Below, one piece after another: positions 15,201 through 24,894 of a stretch of DNA of 64,000 nt. The stretch's first letter is position 1. Each line of letters begins with the position of its first letter. Below the pieces are notes generated by a model. It saw only the letters and a list, made by a program, of their open reading frames with translations, made no database searches and was not told the origin of the DNA. This stretch comes from Haliotis asinina. Lineage: Eukaryota; Mollusca; Gastropoda; Lepetellida; Haliotidae. Made by a program: the position numbers and the translations under genes. The stretch lies in the NCBI RefSeq assembly GCF_037392515.1, contig NC_090282.1:34089054-34153053 (forward strand), in the 5' to 3' direction.

Positions 15201-18200
15201 GGAGACAAGATGGAACCGACTTACTTGAAGTAGGTGTAAGGATACCCCGGTAAGGTGAAGTTCCCCACAACTGATGTGGCTGTTACCCTTCCACCGCATC
15301 CTGAAAATGTCGTATTCTTTGAGCTACGAGTTGTTGAATAGGACTCTGTACCTGCTACATTAGAACTAGAATCCTTCTTGCAATATTGTCGGTGGTCATT
15401 TTTGACCGATATTACAGATTTAGCACTACGTAACAATTCTCATAGCACTAGAGACTCTGAGAAGGTGAGGGATCATACTAATAATTATCTAATTTATGTT
15501 GTATCTTCATAGCCTAGCATGGTGTGGATGAAAATACATTATGTTGCACTATTTATTTGTTAGTGCTCATGGGTCTATCATAATCATGTTCTTACTTTCA
15601 ACGTCGATGACTGAGAGGGAAAATCCTATTCCTCTGGCGACAGAACCGGAAACAAACTCTATGTACATGGCGTCTCCGCTGCTGAGGACACTGCTTTCTT
15701 TTGTTTCGTTGCCACACAGTTGCAACAGCATGCCACCCGCAGTATCTGATCCTGCTCATAAAAGGTGCTTTTGTTTAACAAAGTCATATCCCACATACAC
15801 ACATATATTCACATACAACATCACAAACAGAGGGAGACGTGCATATAGGTGTGCGTGTGTATATGTGTGTGTATATGTGTGTGTATGTGTATATTTTAGT
15901 GTTTGTGTGAATATATACGGCATACAGGCATCCTTAGCATCTCTGCATGTGGAAGAATTGTGTCGTAGGGTGTCAAATGTGCAAAGACGTAACGCCTATT
16001 CGAATACCTAAATTAAAATTAATATTAATAATACTAATGCAGATTTTGCAAACGTGAAAGATTTCGACTGTAATAAGCCTCAAAATTATTTGGCTTCTCA
16101 CCTCCTAAAATTCATTGTTAGACTCATTCACTGTTTGCATTCAGCGACAAACATACGTTGTATCCCGTGTTGGTAAGTTTTACTGTGTTGTAGCCAGCTA
16201 TTTATTTGTGGATATTAAGCTTACCATTAAAGAAGGACAAATTGTCATGCTGGCAGTCTCTGGAATCGTCTAGGTGAAGGTATGCGACATAAACGCCCAC
16301 AAGATGATTCTTTGAAGAGGCACGTATCTTCCATCCGCAACTCACGTTGCTAGAAAAACAGAGTGAAGAAACAATAAGATGAACTTCGAGAAGTTATTCC
16401 GATTTTGCTCATAATTTTGTAGGGACACCTGTTTCAGCACTGATTCTCAGTGATCCATTCATGTAACTACCATTCTAATTTTGCCAGTTGCATCCTATTT
16501 CATACAAGGAGAGATTTCTGATGTTGGCGTTTTACATGTCACTGTTTTTATCCGTCAAGTTGTCCTTGGAGTTGTTCTGTTTGTAAATGATTTTGTCTGT
16601 TTAACCATTAGCCATTTCCGAAACACTTTGTAGAAAGTAATTTGTGTGAGCTTGTGTGAACTATAATGTGTTAAAGACTGCCATTTATGAACTCTTAAAA
16701 TCTTGTATAGTATTGCTCCAAAAGTAAAATAGGATACCCATGAGCTGTTTGTCTTGTGCGAACGATTCTGTTTCGTTCTTAAAGTATCAAATCAAATTAC
16801 TTTAGAAGTGTAACCATACGGGTGTATTTTAGCTCTAAATACAAGCAAAGTTCAATTCGCTTTACATAATATCCCCAGGCAACTAAAATGACAATTCAAC
16901 ATTGTTATAATTAACTCACGGTTGTAGTTTCTGCTGCAACCCTGTTTTAGGAAAATGTTGTCACTTACGGACCGAAAGGATGTGGGAATCCTGGAGATGT
17001 TACGTTTTGTACACCGTACCTTGGAAGTTGGATGTCTTTGAAACATGCATCTGTGAGAGATGTATATACTGCAGACATCAACATACGTTTTTTATATGTT
17101 AGTGTCGTTTTACATTGAGTGGGTAGAGTTAAACGTTCCCATGTAGGGTCCCTGGAGGAACGGGTGTTATGGATAAGGGGCCGATCATAATATATGGCTG
17201 GCGGGGAGTGGGGCTTGCCGGAATGACACGAGTAGTTGCGATTATGCTTATTATTGAGTTGAATGGATTGAGGCCACGGCGTCAGGGTGTTGTGAAGCAA
17301 TCTAATAATGATGTTGTGATGAGATGTGAAGATGGTGAAGAGATGTGATTCCACGTTGGAAAACCAGGAATAATGCCAGGCCTCATAGTGCGAGGGGAAG
17401 CGACCAGGTGTAAAGATGTTTGCATTGTGCGATTCAAATAACGATGAAAATAACGAAGGAAACTTGAACAATGGAACAGTGAGGACAATGAAACACAATT
17501 TGACCAAATATCTCTCGGATTCCCGGATTACAAACTCTGTCTGTTACAGAAGTAAGGCCGGGCGGGACAACTTAAGAATGGCCAGCGAGTCCTAACTTGA
17601 CACACAGAAGGGAGCAAGCTACAAAGACATATTTTACATCATTGGAAAGATCTCGAGGAGATGAACACGAAAAGTTCAGTTGCCAGTGTGTTCACGTGTT
17701 AATAAGCTCACAAATTGGCTCTGAAAATGCATTTCTGCAGAAATTTCTGGCAGAAATTTTTTTCCCCGCACAAATTCCTGGAAGACATTTTTTTCCTGCA
17801 GAAAGTTCTGTCAGAAATGTTTTCTTTCACTTCCAGAATTATCTTAATTTAACAAAATTAGAGAGTATAAGGAATGATACTGCTGCGTTAGTGGTAGTTT
17901 CATGTTTATTCCAAGTAATAAGCACTTAGCGTGATCAACTGATCTGATATTTTTGTTTCGCTACCAGAATTATCTTAGTTGAATAAGATTAAACACAATC
18001 GTTATATAATTCAATATAGACTTTCTTTAAATGATGTCGTTTAACCTGTTTAAATGTCAAGTTAGGACTCGCTGGCCATTCCTAAGTTGTCCCGCCCGGC
18101 CTTAAGTGTTGCTGTGGCTAAGATGAGTATTTGTCTGTCTACGTCCACACATCATATTTACAGTGTTCCCGCACCCCCAGCTACCAACCATCATTTCTCA

Positions 18201-18276
18201 TGTACTTGCCTGTTTGGGCGGTTAGTCCGTGTGAAAAAATACTTAGGAGTACAGCTGATGTTATGGCTAACTTCAT
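1861..18276 (-). CDS. Gene A: six-CUB-domain type I transmembrane protein, 20 exons
   Basis: Predicted 795-residue cell-surface protein, assembled exon by exon. Coding exons in transcript order: 18210-18276, 16969-17050, 16225-16349, 15596-15751, 15225-15300, 13851-13972, 12654-12794, 12121-12202, 11305-11429, 10545-10706, 10263-10362, 9818-9954, 8297-8446, 7937-8009, 7657-7778, 7203-7370, 5830-5908, 4083-4204, 2356-2529, 1861-1985. They sum to 2388 nt, an open frame with one terminal stop, and every junction agrees in phase. Layout: signal peptide 1-22, six CUB domains (about 23-144, 144-257, 257-380, 380-509, 509-630, 630-755), transmembrane helix about 756-781, basic tail of 14 residues ending MTEK. 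Each CUB is encoded by three exons: a short SPxYP exon, a middle exon ending near FDG/YDG, and a last exon carrying the CG motif and the GF.l.y strand. CUB modules bind proteins or glycans in many receptors; the ligand here is unknown. No protease, LDLa or EGF module was seen. Confidence 0.85.
2356..5908 (-). CDS. Gene A exons 17-19: CUB domain 6, lacking the C1-C2 pair
   Basis: Exons 5830-5908, 4083-4204 and 2356-2529. The first two cysteines are absent: [12 protein letters not shown] has no preceding Cys, and the following strand reads LTESTWKI where C.W is expected. C3 ([13 protein letters not shown]) and C4 (GRWCGES) remain. A Thr/Pro stalk (STPQPTHT) leads to the membrane exon. The introns carry a Tc1 relic and a ~70-bp minisatellite. 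Confidence 0.82.
3285..3765. repeat. Minisatellite, ~70-bp unit, in Gene A intron
   Basis: About six to seven degenerate units built around CACAGTACCCGTACTGTTCC and CCTCCATAGGAGAACATA. A single unit survives at about 24670-24750 in the duplicated locus, so the array expanded in this copy or contracted in the other. Open frames across it on the minus strand are repeat artefacts. Confidence 0.75.
4690..5520 (+). mobile_element. Tc1-like transposon relic in Gene A intron
   Basis: The plus strand encodes decayed Tc1 transposase pieces: a helix-turn-helix part near 4841-5132 ([22 protein letters not shown]) and a C-terminal part near 5199-5400 ([18 protein letters not shown], matching SPDLNPIEHLWD of the family). 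The middle, with the first catalytic Asp, is missing, and the frame is broken several times. It lies between exons 17 and 18 and is inactive. Terminal repeats were not resolved, so the ends are approximate. Confidence 0.7.
6337..6482 (+). repeat. SINE (family 2), degenerate copy
   Basis: Carries the family segments GGCGGT..., GAGCATCGATCTA and GATGACCTGTGTCGACCAAG. The same insertion with the same flanks occurs at 27403-27523, so it predates the locus duplication. Confidence 0.65.
7203..8009 (-). CDS. Gene A exons 14-16: CUB domain 5
   Basis: Exons 7937-8009, 7657-7778 and 7203-7370. Motifs: [16 protein letters not shown] (YP motif reduced), [36 protein letters not shown]; four cysteines. 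I chose the acceptor at 8010-8011 (pyrimidine-rich tract then GCAG) because it gives the phase 1 start used by every other domain. Decayed copies of exons 15 and 16 lie at 32.98-33.11 and 28.11-28.23 kb. Confidence 0.8.
8297..10362 (-). CDS. Gene A exons 11-13: CUB domain 4
   Basis: Exons 10263-10362, 9818-9954 and 8297-8446. A short proline linker (VPPATK) precedes CGPRFLN; then LQSPGYP, DCIWVIT, LSCQGS, TAFNG, LFWCGL and RGFKLKYF. All four cysteines are present. The first exon is longer than in the sister domains (100 nt against 73-82). The intron between exons 12 and 13 contains an inverted-repeat, MITE-like segment. Confidence 0.8.
8875..9290. mobile_element. Possible MITE-like inverted-repeat segment
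   Basis: CAACGTTGTCACA-type motifs near 8889-8937 recur in inverted form near 9208-9280 (ACGTTGTGACAACGTTGTGG), with ACAACGTT sprinkled through. No coding capacity. Ends and target-site duplication are not clear. Confidence 0.35.
9734..9764. repeat. (ACTC)n microsatellite
   Basis: About seven tandem ACTC units within Gene A intron; resembles the tail repeat of the local SINEs. Confidence 0.8.
10545..12202 (-). CDS. Gene A exons 8-10: CUB domain 3
   Basis: Exons 12121-12202, 11305-11429 and 10545-10706. Motifs in order: [51 protein letters not shown]. Four cysteines are in place. The acidic DG turn (FDG/YDG elsewhere) is replaced by LSTE, so calcium binding through that site is doubtful. Confidence 0.8.
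11457..11552 (-). repeat. SINE (family 1) 3' fragment
   Basis: The minus strand reads a truncated tail: GAAGCCCATTTCTGGTGTCC, then the ATATTGCTGGAATG motif and a GTAAAAC end. The tRNA-like head is lost. Confidence 0.55.
12654..15300 (-). CDS. Gene A exons 5-7: CUB domain 2, lacking the C3-C4 pair
   Basis: Exons 15225-15300, 13851-13972 and 12654-12794. CGGRVTATS, then LPGYP, then LTCIWIIT supply C1 and C2. The later part reads GNVVRVFNG and QYLGELDES where other CUBs have their third and fourth cysteines, so the second disulfide is missing. The closing strand GLKVEYIA is normal. The intron between exons 5 and 6 holds a CT microsatellite and a Penelope-like fragment. Confidence 0.8.
14060..14490 (+). 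mobile_element. Penelope-like retroelement fragment
   Basis: The open stretch at about 14180-14330 reads [31 protein letters not shown], typical of the C-terminal part of Penelope-like reverse transcriptases (FLDxLxTR, KPTHTDxYLxFxSxHP). The preceding ~90 bp (GTGGCATTCTAGAAG...) recurs inverted at about 44240-44350. It is a short, old, incomplete copy in a Gene A intron. Confidence 0.6.
15093..15198. repeat. (CT)n microsatellite
   Basis: About 100 bp of near-perfect CT repeat (GA on the minus strand), directly downstream of Gene A exon 5 in the transcript. Long Arg-Glu or Ser-Leu frames here are artefacts. Confidence 0.9.
15596..17050 (-). CDS. Gene A exons 2-4: CUB domain 1
   Basis: Exons 16969-17050, 16225-16349 and 15596-15751. 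The first carries DACFKDI and the SPGFP motif (C1), the second SCGWKI (C2) and DDSRDC (C3) and ends FFNG, the third LQLCGNE (C4) and GIGFSLSV. All four CUB cysteines are present. Acceptors are CTCTCACAG, TTTTTCTAG and a weaker GATGAGCAG; introns are phase 1, 2 and 1. Confidence 0.82.
17553..18104. mobile_element. MITE with 50-bp terminal inverted repeats
   Basis: Left end 17553-17602 and right end 18055-18104 are inverted copies with one mismatch (TAAGGCCGGGCGGGACAACT...). The 552-bp element has no transposase; its interior repeats TTTCTGGCAGAAA / CCAGAATTATCTTA-type motifs. A TA at each tip could be the target duplication, suggesting Tc1/mariner mobilisation, but this is uncertain. It sits in intron 1 of Gene A, about 100 bp beyond the signal-peptide exon. 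Confidence 0.85.
18210..18276 (-). CDS. Gene A exon 1: start codon and signal peptide
   Basis: The ATG at 18276-18274 (A at -3) opens a typical secretory signal: [20 protein letters not shown], with a likely cleavage after TA or AQT. The exon ends in phase 1 and joins exon 2 as AQT-D-ACF. The donor is AG|GCAAGT, the classical GC-AG intron consensus; no GT donor nearby keeps the frame. The 5' untranslated part upstream could not be bounded. Confidence 0.75.
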
Positions 18277-19890
18277 GGTGTGTCCCCAGCAAACAGCTAC
18301 TGCAGTGAACCAAGCGCTGCAGTGTTATGTAGTCGTGATTGCGAAACCGCGACCTGAATAACAGCGAACTTGACATATCGACTCAGATGCGATAATAACG
18401 TCGTTTGCACGATGCGTTCATGTACTGGAAACAGAAATGCATGTTTTCTGTGTTGTTATCTGTCCAAATGAACATGCGTGTGTTCCAGTAACTATTCATT
18501 TATGTCCAGCCGTTTCCCAGTTTCACTCTAACACTATCAGAAGTTAATACAATATGTGGTAGACAGCCTAAACACTGTTCCAAGTTCAGCTTGTTCAGAG
18601 ACATTCAAACGCAGTAAGTTTTTAACAGTGTCGTAATGGATGTTGGCGTTGGACCTGATGACTCAACAGGTGAGTGTTTGGTTGAGTAAGCCAGCTGGAT
18701 TTTACCTCTCATTAACCGAGATTACCACGGGAGTGGTTTACGATGGTATATATCCTGCATTGGTACTTAACATTCTATTCAATGAAGACCAGTGTACGCT
18801 AATGCCACCAATGCATAACACACCTCCCTCCACCCCTTGTTTATTTGTTCTTTTAAATAAGCAACTTTTGGTAAGTAAATATCAATAACATGTTACATTG
18901 CTGGTAAACATGTCATTAAGACTTTCTTCATGGTCCCGACAGAATTGCTTAAGTTTGAAGCTCAGTGAGACAATACGGCGGTTCCTAACATATTTATGCA
19001 ACAACACATAGCCAAAAATATTCTTTCTTTATATGTTATGGTCAAACTTGAAATCAATGACCGACTGGTCATTGTGCTGTGAACACAAACCGGGTATGCA
19101 TGTAGTAACTTTAATCGGACAGCAATTGTCGTATGATATATCATTCTTTCACTCCATTGTGCTACATATGCAGGTGTACACAAGCGAGCAGGGTCCGATG
19201 ATACAGATTACGAGACACGAGATAATATCACTTACATGCAGATGGGATCATATCCATGACAGTTACATGCTGACACGGTCTAAATTTGCCAATCAGTCGT
19301 ACATGTGCTTATTTAAAGTTTTCCTAAGCCTCGTCATCTGAAATGTATAGTAGCTTTATGTGCCACGAACAATTGTTAGCTATGTAATGGAAACTACTTC
19401 TATCAATATAGATACCACGTGTAATTATATATAATTCTAAATCCTAATTTTTTGCCTAAATTGACACATTTGTGTGACTTTTGACCCTGACATTTCTTTT
19501 CCATCAGAGGACGGATATCACGTTTTCTGATTTTTCCCAAAAAATAACGAGGTCGCGTATCTACGTTCGGTGTAGACTTCCTTTTCTCTTACCTTATCTC
19601 TATTCGACTGTCACCATGACTGCTAACCTGTACCGATACAATTACGATGTCACTGTACCAATTGTCTGTACAGATAACGGTAACGAATCGTATATGTATC
19701 TGTATGTTCAGATAAATCTCTATATTACTTTTTGTGTTGTGTTTGTTTCTTTGCTTGTTTTGTTTTGTAGCGTTTTTAGAATACGATTCTGTTCTGTAGA
19801 CATCCAATGTAGAGATCGCGTGTCCGCATCTATTGCAAACTTCAGAGAGGTCGTTTGTCTTGTGTTCCCTGGGAACCTGGCTAGGGTAGA
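18277..19890. other. Gene A upstream region
   Basis: Should contain the 5' UTR and promoter of Gene A; no clear TATA box or other element seen. About 18440-19340 and 19540-19580 align with 33640-34220 and 34780-34820 of the second unit. Confidence 0.5.
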
Positions 19891-19892
19891 TA

Positions 19893-21232
19893 CGAGGGGA
19901 TATCAAAAGGTTTTGAGCCTTGCATATTTATACTTGACAAATAGTAATGGACACGGCAACTTACGCATGTTAATGTCCTGGTTACATATTCCCGGTAGGA
20001 TCACATAGCTGGATGCATTTCTTCAATGGCAGTGCCTTGTAGAGGAGATATACCCCCTAGTGAATGTGAAAAATGGAAAAGGTTGAATACAGAGCAGTTA
20101 ATAAAGTTTCTTGTCCTGGAGGGCAACACAGCCAAGCATGTTGAAGGGCGACTCAATAAAGTTTCTTGTCCTGGAGGGCAACACAGCCAAGCAGGTTGAA
20201 GAGCGACTCACTGCTGTTTACAAGGAGTCTTCCCCTTCTGCTGCAACCATGAAACGTTGGGTGAAAGAGTTTCAGCGAGGAAGAGAGAGCTTAAATGATG
20301 ACCCCCGTACAGGGCGACCCTCAACCAGTACCACCCAAGCAAACATTGACAAAGTGCATCAACTAATGATGGGAAATCGTCGTATCACCCTGCACGAGTT
20401 AGAAGATGCAACCGGGCTCTCATACGGATCCATTCACAGCATATTCCATGACAATCTCCACATGTCCAAGGTGTGTGCAAGATGGGTCCCAAGGATGCTT
20501 TCTGATGACATGAAGCTTTCTCGGGTCAGCGTCAGTGGCGCGATGCTGACTCGTTACCATGCCAATCCAGAAGATTTTCACTTTAGAATTGTAACCTGTG
20601 ATGAAACCTGGCTTCATCATTATGACCCTGGGAGCAAGCAGGAGTCAATGGAGCGGGAACATGTCACCTCTCCAAGGACAAAGAAGTTCAAATCGACCTG
20701 GTCCCTAAAGAAGGTTATGGCAACTATTTTGGGGGGACAGTAAAGGTGTTATCTACATCGACTACTTGCCTCATGGTACGACAATGAATGGAGATTACTA
20801 TGCTAACCTTCTGAAGAAGGTACGCCAGTCCATTAAAGAGAAGCGGCGAGGAAAGATCCGTCGAGGAATTCTTCTTCACCAGGACAATGCGCGAGTCCAC
20901 ACCAGTCGAGCTGCAATGGAAACTGCGCGCGAGTGCGGGTACGAATTTTACCTTACCCTCCCTATTCATCAGACCTAGCCCCTAGCGACGTCCACCTCTT
21001 TCCTCGAAAGAAAAACACATCCAGGGCCAGAAATTTCAGGATGATGATGAACTTTTCGCTGATGTGGAGGGTTTTTAGGGGACCAAGATGTGGAGTTCTT
21101 CAGATCAGGAATCAGCAATTGGCAAACCAGATGGGAGAAGTGTGTGAAGTTGCAAGGGGACTATGTTGAAAATTAAAGCAGTATGAATTCCAAAATTTTG
21201 CTTGTTCACTCAAAACTTTTTTATGTCCCTCG
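19893..21232 (+). mobile_element. mariner-family DNA transposon, inactive
   Basis: About 1340 bp, bounded by TA dinucleotides (19891-19892, 21233-21234) and imperfect inverted ends (CGAGGGGATATCAAAAGGTT against CGAGGGACATAAAAAAGTTT). The transposase runs from an ATG near 20073 to about 21170 and has the mariner landmarks WVPRMLSDDMK, TCDETWLHHYDP, LLHQDNARVHTS and YSSDLAPSD, so the three catalytic aspartates can be located. The frame is broken by a 55-bp tandem duplication (20100-20154 and 20155-20209), by an indel near 20735 and by another near 20950. Absent from the matching place in the second locus copy, so it arrived after the duplication. Confidence 0.88.
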
Positions 21233-21359
21233 TACTAGTGTTGACTGGGGAGACGACTTCTATGACCCGTTGAATAGCATAAAGCGAGGAGCGATGTTGC
21301 AAAATCATGTAAGGGAGATGTGAGAGTTGTATACAATAACGGGTCTGAATTTTACCAAG

Positions 21360-21710
21360 GGCCCCGTTACAAGCCACTACAAGATTGTTTTGCGTTGGTG
21401 ACTGCGAACTTCATACCAACCCACATGTGAATATTAACAAGCCTGCCGAACACTGATTGGTGACTGTGTAGGCCATACCAACCCAAATGTGAATACACAT
21501 GTATTAATAAACTTCTATAACACTGTTTCGTGACTGTGTACATCTTACCAACCCATATGTGAATATTTACAAGTTTCTATACCACTGTTCGGTGACTGTG
21601 TACATCATACCCCCCAAATGTGAATATTTCCAAGTCTCTATAACACTGTTTCGTGACTGCGTGTATCGTACCAACACAAATGTGAATATTTACAAGCCCC
21701 TGTAATAAGG
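21360..21710. repeat. Minisatellite, ~64-bp unit
   Basis: About five to six units of GGTGACTGTGTACATCATACCAACCCA... with AATGTGAATATTTACAAG. A sister array lies at 34900-35130, at the corresponding end of the second locus unit. Confidence 0.75.
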
Positions 21711-22507
21711 TACTGTTACGTCCTGAAGCATTCATTTACCTTTTGTACAAATTAAATATTCATTTAAGTATCGATTTTGGTAAACGTGCTTCTTATAAAA
21801 TTCTAGACTGTTGACGAAAAAGCATTATACATGAAAAGTACAGTTATATTCACCTACGCATGAAAATGGTGTGTTCACCAACATCGAGTACGCAGAATTT
21901 TAGGAAGGAAACTTTCGTTGTTTCAAACAGCGTACATGCATAAATGTCACATGTAACTGTACCGAAATAAGTTGTTGTTTACTTTTTATTTTCATTGTGA
22001 TTAAGGGAAATAGTCACACATGAGGAGGAGTACCGTCATCATTGTGTGCGAGTTTACGTCAGTCCGCTTACGGAAACTGTACTATATTGTGCTGAATTGA
22101 TTTGTAAAATGATCGGGTTAGACCTACTTCTATCTCTAGCTCCGATACCATTCCCATGCATGTTCTAAGACAAACGAGAATGTGTATTTATCGAGTAGAC
22201 GAACGGGCCTCTCACAGTATGAGAAAATGATACACATTGTAAAATGAGATTGAGATTGGCTTTGCGTTTCAAACAAGACTTAGTGGCCGTTTCTCAACGC
22301 GGCATCAGATATTTTAGCCACACCGACACACGGTATTTGTAACAAACACCCATTGGAAATCTATTTTGAACTATATGAAGAATTCAAGGATTCGAACGAG
22401 GCAGGTGGTTTTTCATTATTGCTGTGATGTAATGTGTGAAACATGATCGAAATACGTGTGACGTGATTTTATAAACACTATGCAATTTGGCTGAAAGTTC
22501 TCTTTGA

Positions 22508-22812
22508 ACGGTCAAGCAACATATGTCATATTTGGGATTTCACTTTCTCAGTAAAGTAGAAATTCTAGTACTTATCGCTTATCAGAGGGGTACACAAAGT
22601 ACGCATTCTAGACTACCAGTTGTCCGACTTTCATTTTTGTGGAAGTCACGGTGGCTGAGCGGGCTAGACGACTGACTTTGTATGCTGGCGATTAGGTGCC
22701 TGACTCTGAGGGTGCGGGTTCGAATCCCGGATGGGACTCAACTAAAAAAGTACTAGAATTTGTACTTTACTGAGAAAGTGAAACCCCAAATATGACATGT
22801 TGCATTTGACCA
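22508..22812. mobile_element. tRNA-like sequence framed by ~57-bp inverted repeats
   Basis: Left arm about 22516-22572 and right arm 22749-22803 are near-perfect inverted copies (core CACTTTCTCAGTAAAGTA), with weaker pairing beyond. Between them at 22644-22738 lies a tRNA-like segment. A partial extra arm follows at 22855-22885. It could be a foldback element carrying a SINE head. No coding capacity. Confidence 0.65.
22644..22738 (+). repeat. tRNA-like (Leu/Ser type) SINE head or tRNA pseudogene
   Basis: A box TGGCTGAGCGG and perfect B box GGTTCGAATCC, spaced for a long variable arm as in tRNA-Leu or tRNA-Ser. The acceptor stem pairs only partly (mismatches in the inner half), and the anticodon stem is not convincing, so a working tRNA is unlikely. 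Confidence 0.55.
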
Positions 22813-23164
22813 CTTTCTAAATGGCATCGTGTAATCATAGCTTTCGGTCGTGTGAGTACTTTACTCAGAAAGTGAAATCCCAGAATGGTTAAGGTTAAGT
22901 ACTTTAAAATTTGTCCCAAATGAGCGGATGATATCACTGAATAAGATTTGGTTTCTAACAAGGAACTGAAGGAAACGTGAGTAGTTTTTTTCTGTTTTCC
23001 ATGATATTTCCATGTACTTTAATACGGGTGGATGTGAAACTGAATATACTGTTTGCACCACGAGATGGGTACATTCAGAAGAGCACCACCTAGCTCTGAC
23101 GATGTGAAGGTGGAAATATCACAATTTAGTAGTCAATTACATGGATAAAACCCACTTATAATAT

Positions 23165-24065
23165 ACCATACTGATAATATCACATCAAATCAACCTGAAA
23201 ATAAGGTAAACCGGGTTAGTATTAGGCAAACCGAGTGTGATGATTAGCTAAACCCGGTGTGATGATTAGCTAAACCCGGTGTGATGATTAGATAAACCGG
23301 ATGTAACCACTGGGTAAATTATTGGTTATGTTCAGGAGAAAACACGCCTCTGAGGTTTTGCTAGACCGTGTAAAACCGGGGGGGGGGGGGGGGGGGGGAT
23401 TACCCGACCCCGATGGTTTTACACGGTCTACCAAAACCGAGGAGAAGTGTTTTCTCTAACATATACACTGTCAGCGATGGGTAATTACAATGCAGATGAT
23501 CATTCAATGAAGCTTCATAACAGTAACTGAACCGCACGTAAAATCAATTTAATTAATTCAGTGACAATGATAGAGCGTCGGTCTATAAATCAGAGCATTG
23601 CAGTTCCAATCTTGTTAGGGAAAACATTTGCACTTTGAGCTTAATCTTGAACGATATTTTTCGGTTGATTTCAAACATGCATACATCATGTGAATGTTGA
23701 TGATCACTTAAAGTTAGAAAAGATAATTGCACAAATCAAAACCTCGGAAGAAGTCTTACCGACGATAAGTAAAACCTGGGAAGAGGTCTTTCTAGCGGAA
23801 AGTAAAACCTGTTCCTGATAAACAAAAAACTCAAATGCGGTTATTATGGGAAAACAAGAGTTTAGGTTTATATGATTAGGTTCACCTGATGTGATCATTG
23901 AGTAAACCTGATGTGATCACTAGGTAAACCATGGGTTATGATTAGGTAACCTGGTGTGAACATTGGGAAAACCATGGGTTATGATTACTGAAATCTTGTG
24001 TGCTGATTAGGCAAACCGGGTGTTATGATTATGTAAACCATGTGTGATGTGTAGGTAAACGTGTT
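23165..24065. repeat. Degenerate tandem repeat, ~22-27-bp unit
   Basis: Units such as GATGATTAGCTAAACCCGGTGT, near perfect at 23220-23300 and looser at 23870-24060. A few related units occur near 3010-3060 in the first locus copy. Confidence 0.65.
23336..23456. repeat. Inverted repeat with 21-G spacer
   Basis: Arms 23336-23377 and 23415-23456 (about 42 bp, six or so mismatches) are inverted copies with core TAGACCGTGTAAAACC. The spacer starts with a run of 21 G (23378-23398). Confidence 0.85.
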
Positions 24066-24894
24066 CTTATGATTAGATAACTGAGGGAAATGCACGAGCA
24101 CGGTTGTTATTATACTAATATATCTATAAAAGCATATGGTCTTTCGTAAGCCATTCATTGTCTTAAGACACTTCTCTACTTATACGTCTTTTCTAACAAC
24201 GTACACAGTGTGCTGACAATGTGTGTATAGATGCGTAGCTAAACATGTCACTTGATTGTTGAGTCCGTTAATCGTTACTTTTGATCTTTAGGTAGCACGT
24301 TTATGAGGATGACTTCCGATTGCGCGACTGAAGTTTTCAGTTGCAACAACCAGCTTTGACAGTTCGAGACAAAAGGGTAAATTTGTACTTGTTAGAGCCT
24401 TTGGGGACCCTAAAATGAGTTCGACACAAGCGGGAATTCGACACATCTAGTTCGACACATCAGGGTAAAAATAATGATAAATATAAGGAAATCGGCAGGG
24501 ACCGAGATGTCAGTTCGACACATCCGAGAATTCGTCTCAACCGAGTTCGAGACAATGGGGTTGGACTGTAGTTATGAGTTATCTGTTGTGAGTTTGTCTA
24601 TGTTTATGCTGGCATATATTCTGTGTCATCTGTGTCTGGGTTTTGTTTTGTGTTTCAGGATGATTATCCAAGAGCATTCAGTACTCGTACAGTTCCTGAT
24701 GTACCTCCATAGGAGAATATAATCACCTTACCATAACCAGCACACAGTAGAGATTTATCACCCATTAAGATGTCTTTGGACAGAGCTTACGCTTGATTAA
24801 CAGCACGTCTTGTCGAACACGTGATTGCCTCCAGAAAGGATATGTCATGTAAATAGTAGTAAATACTTTTTCTTGACCGTCCACGACTTTTGTA

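Noticed and set aside
14971-15299. Arg-Glu and Leu-Ser rich frames
   Set aside because: They translate the CT microsatellite; the real coding part is exon 15225-15300 in another frame.
16965-17507. Longest minus-strand frame near Gene A exon 2 (180 codons)
   Set aside because: Only its last part (exon 2) is coding. The rest is intron with no domain, and the signal exon at 18.2 kb joins exon 2 in frame instead.
22644-22738. Functional tRNA-Leu or tRNA-Ser gene
   Set aside because: Acceptor and anticodon stems pair poorly despite good promoter boxes; repeat context favours a SINE head.
23165-24065. CRISPR-like array
   Set aside because: Units are contiguous and degenerate without unique spacers, and the genome is animal.
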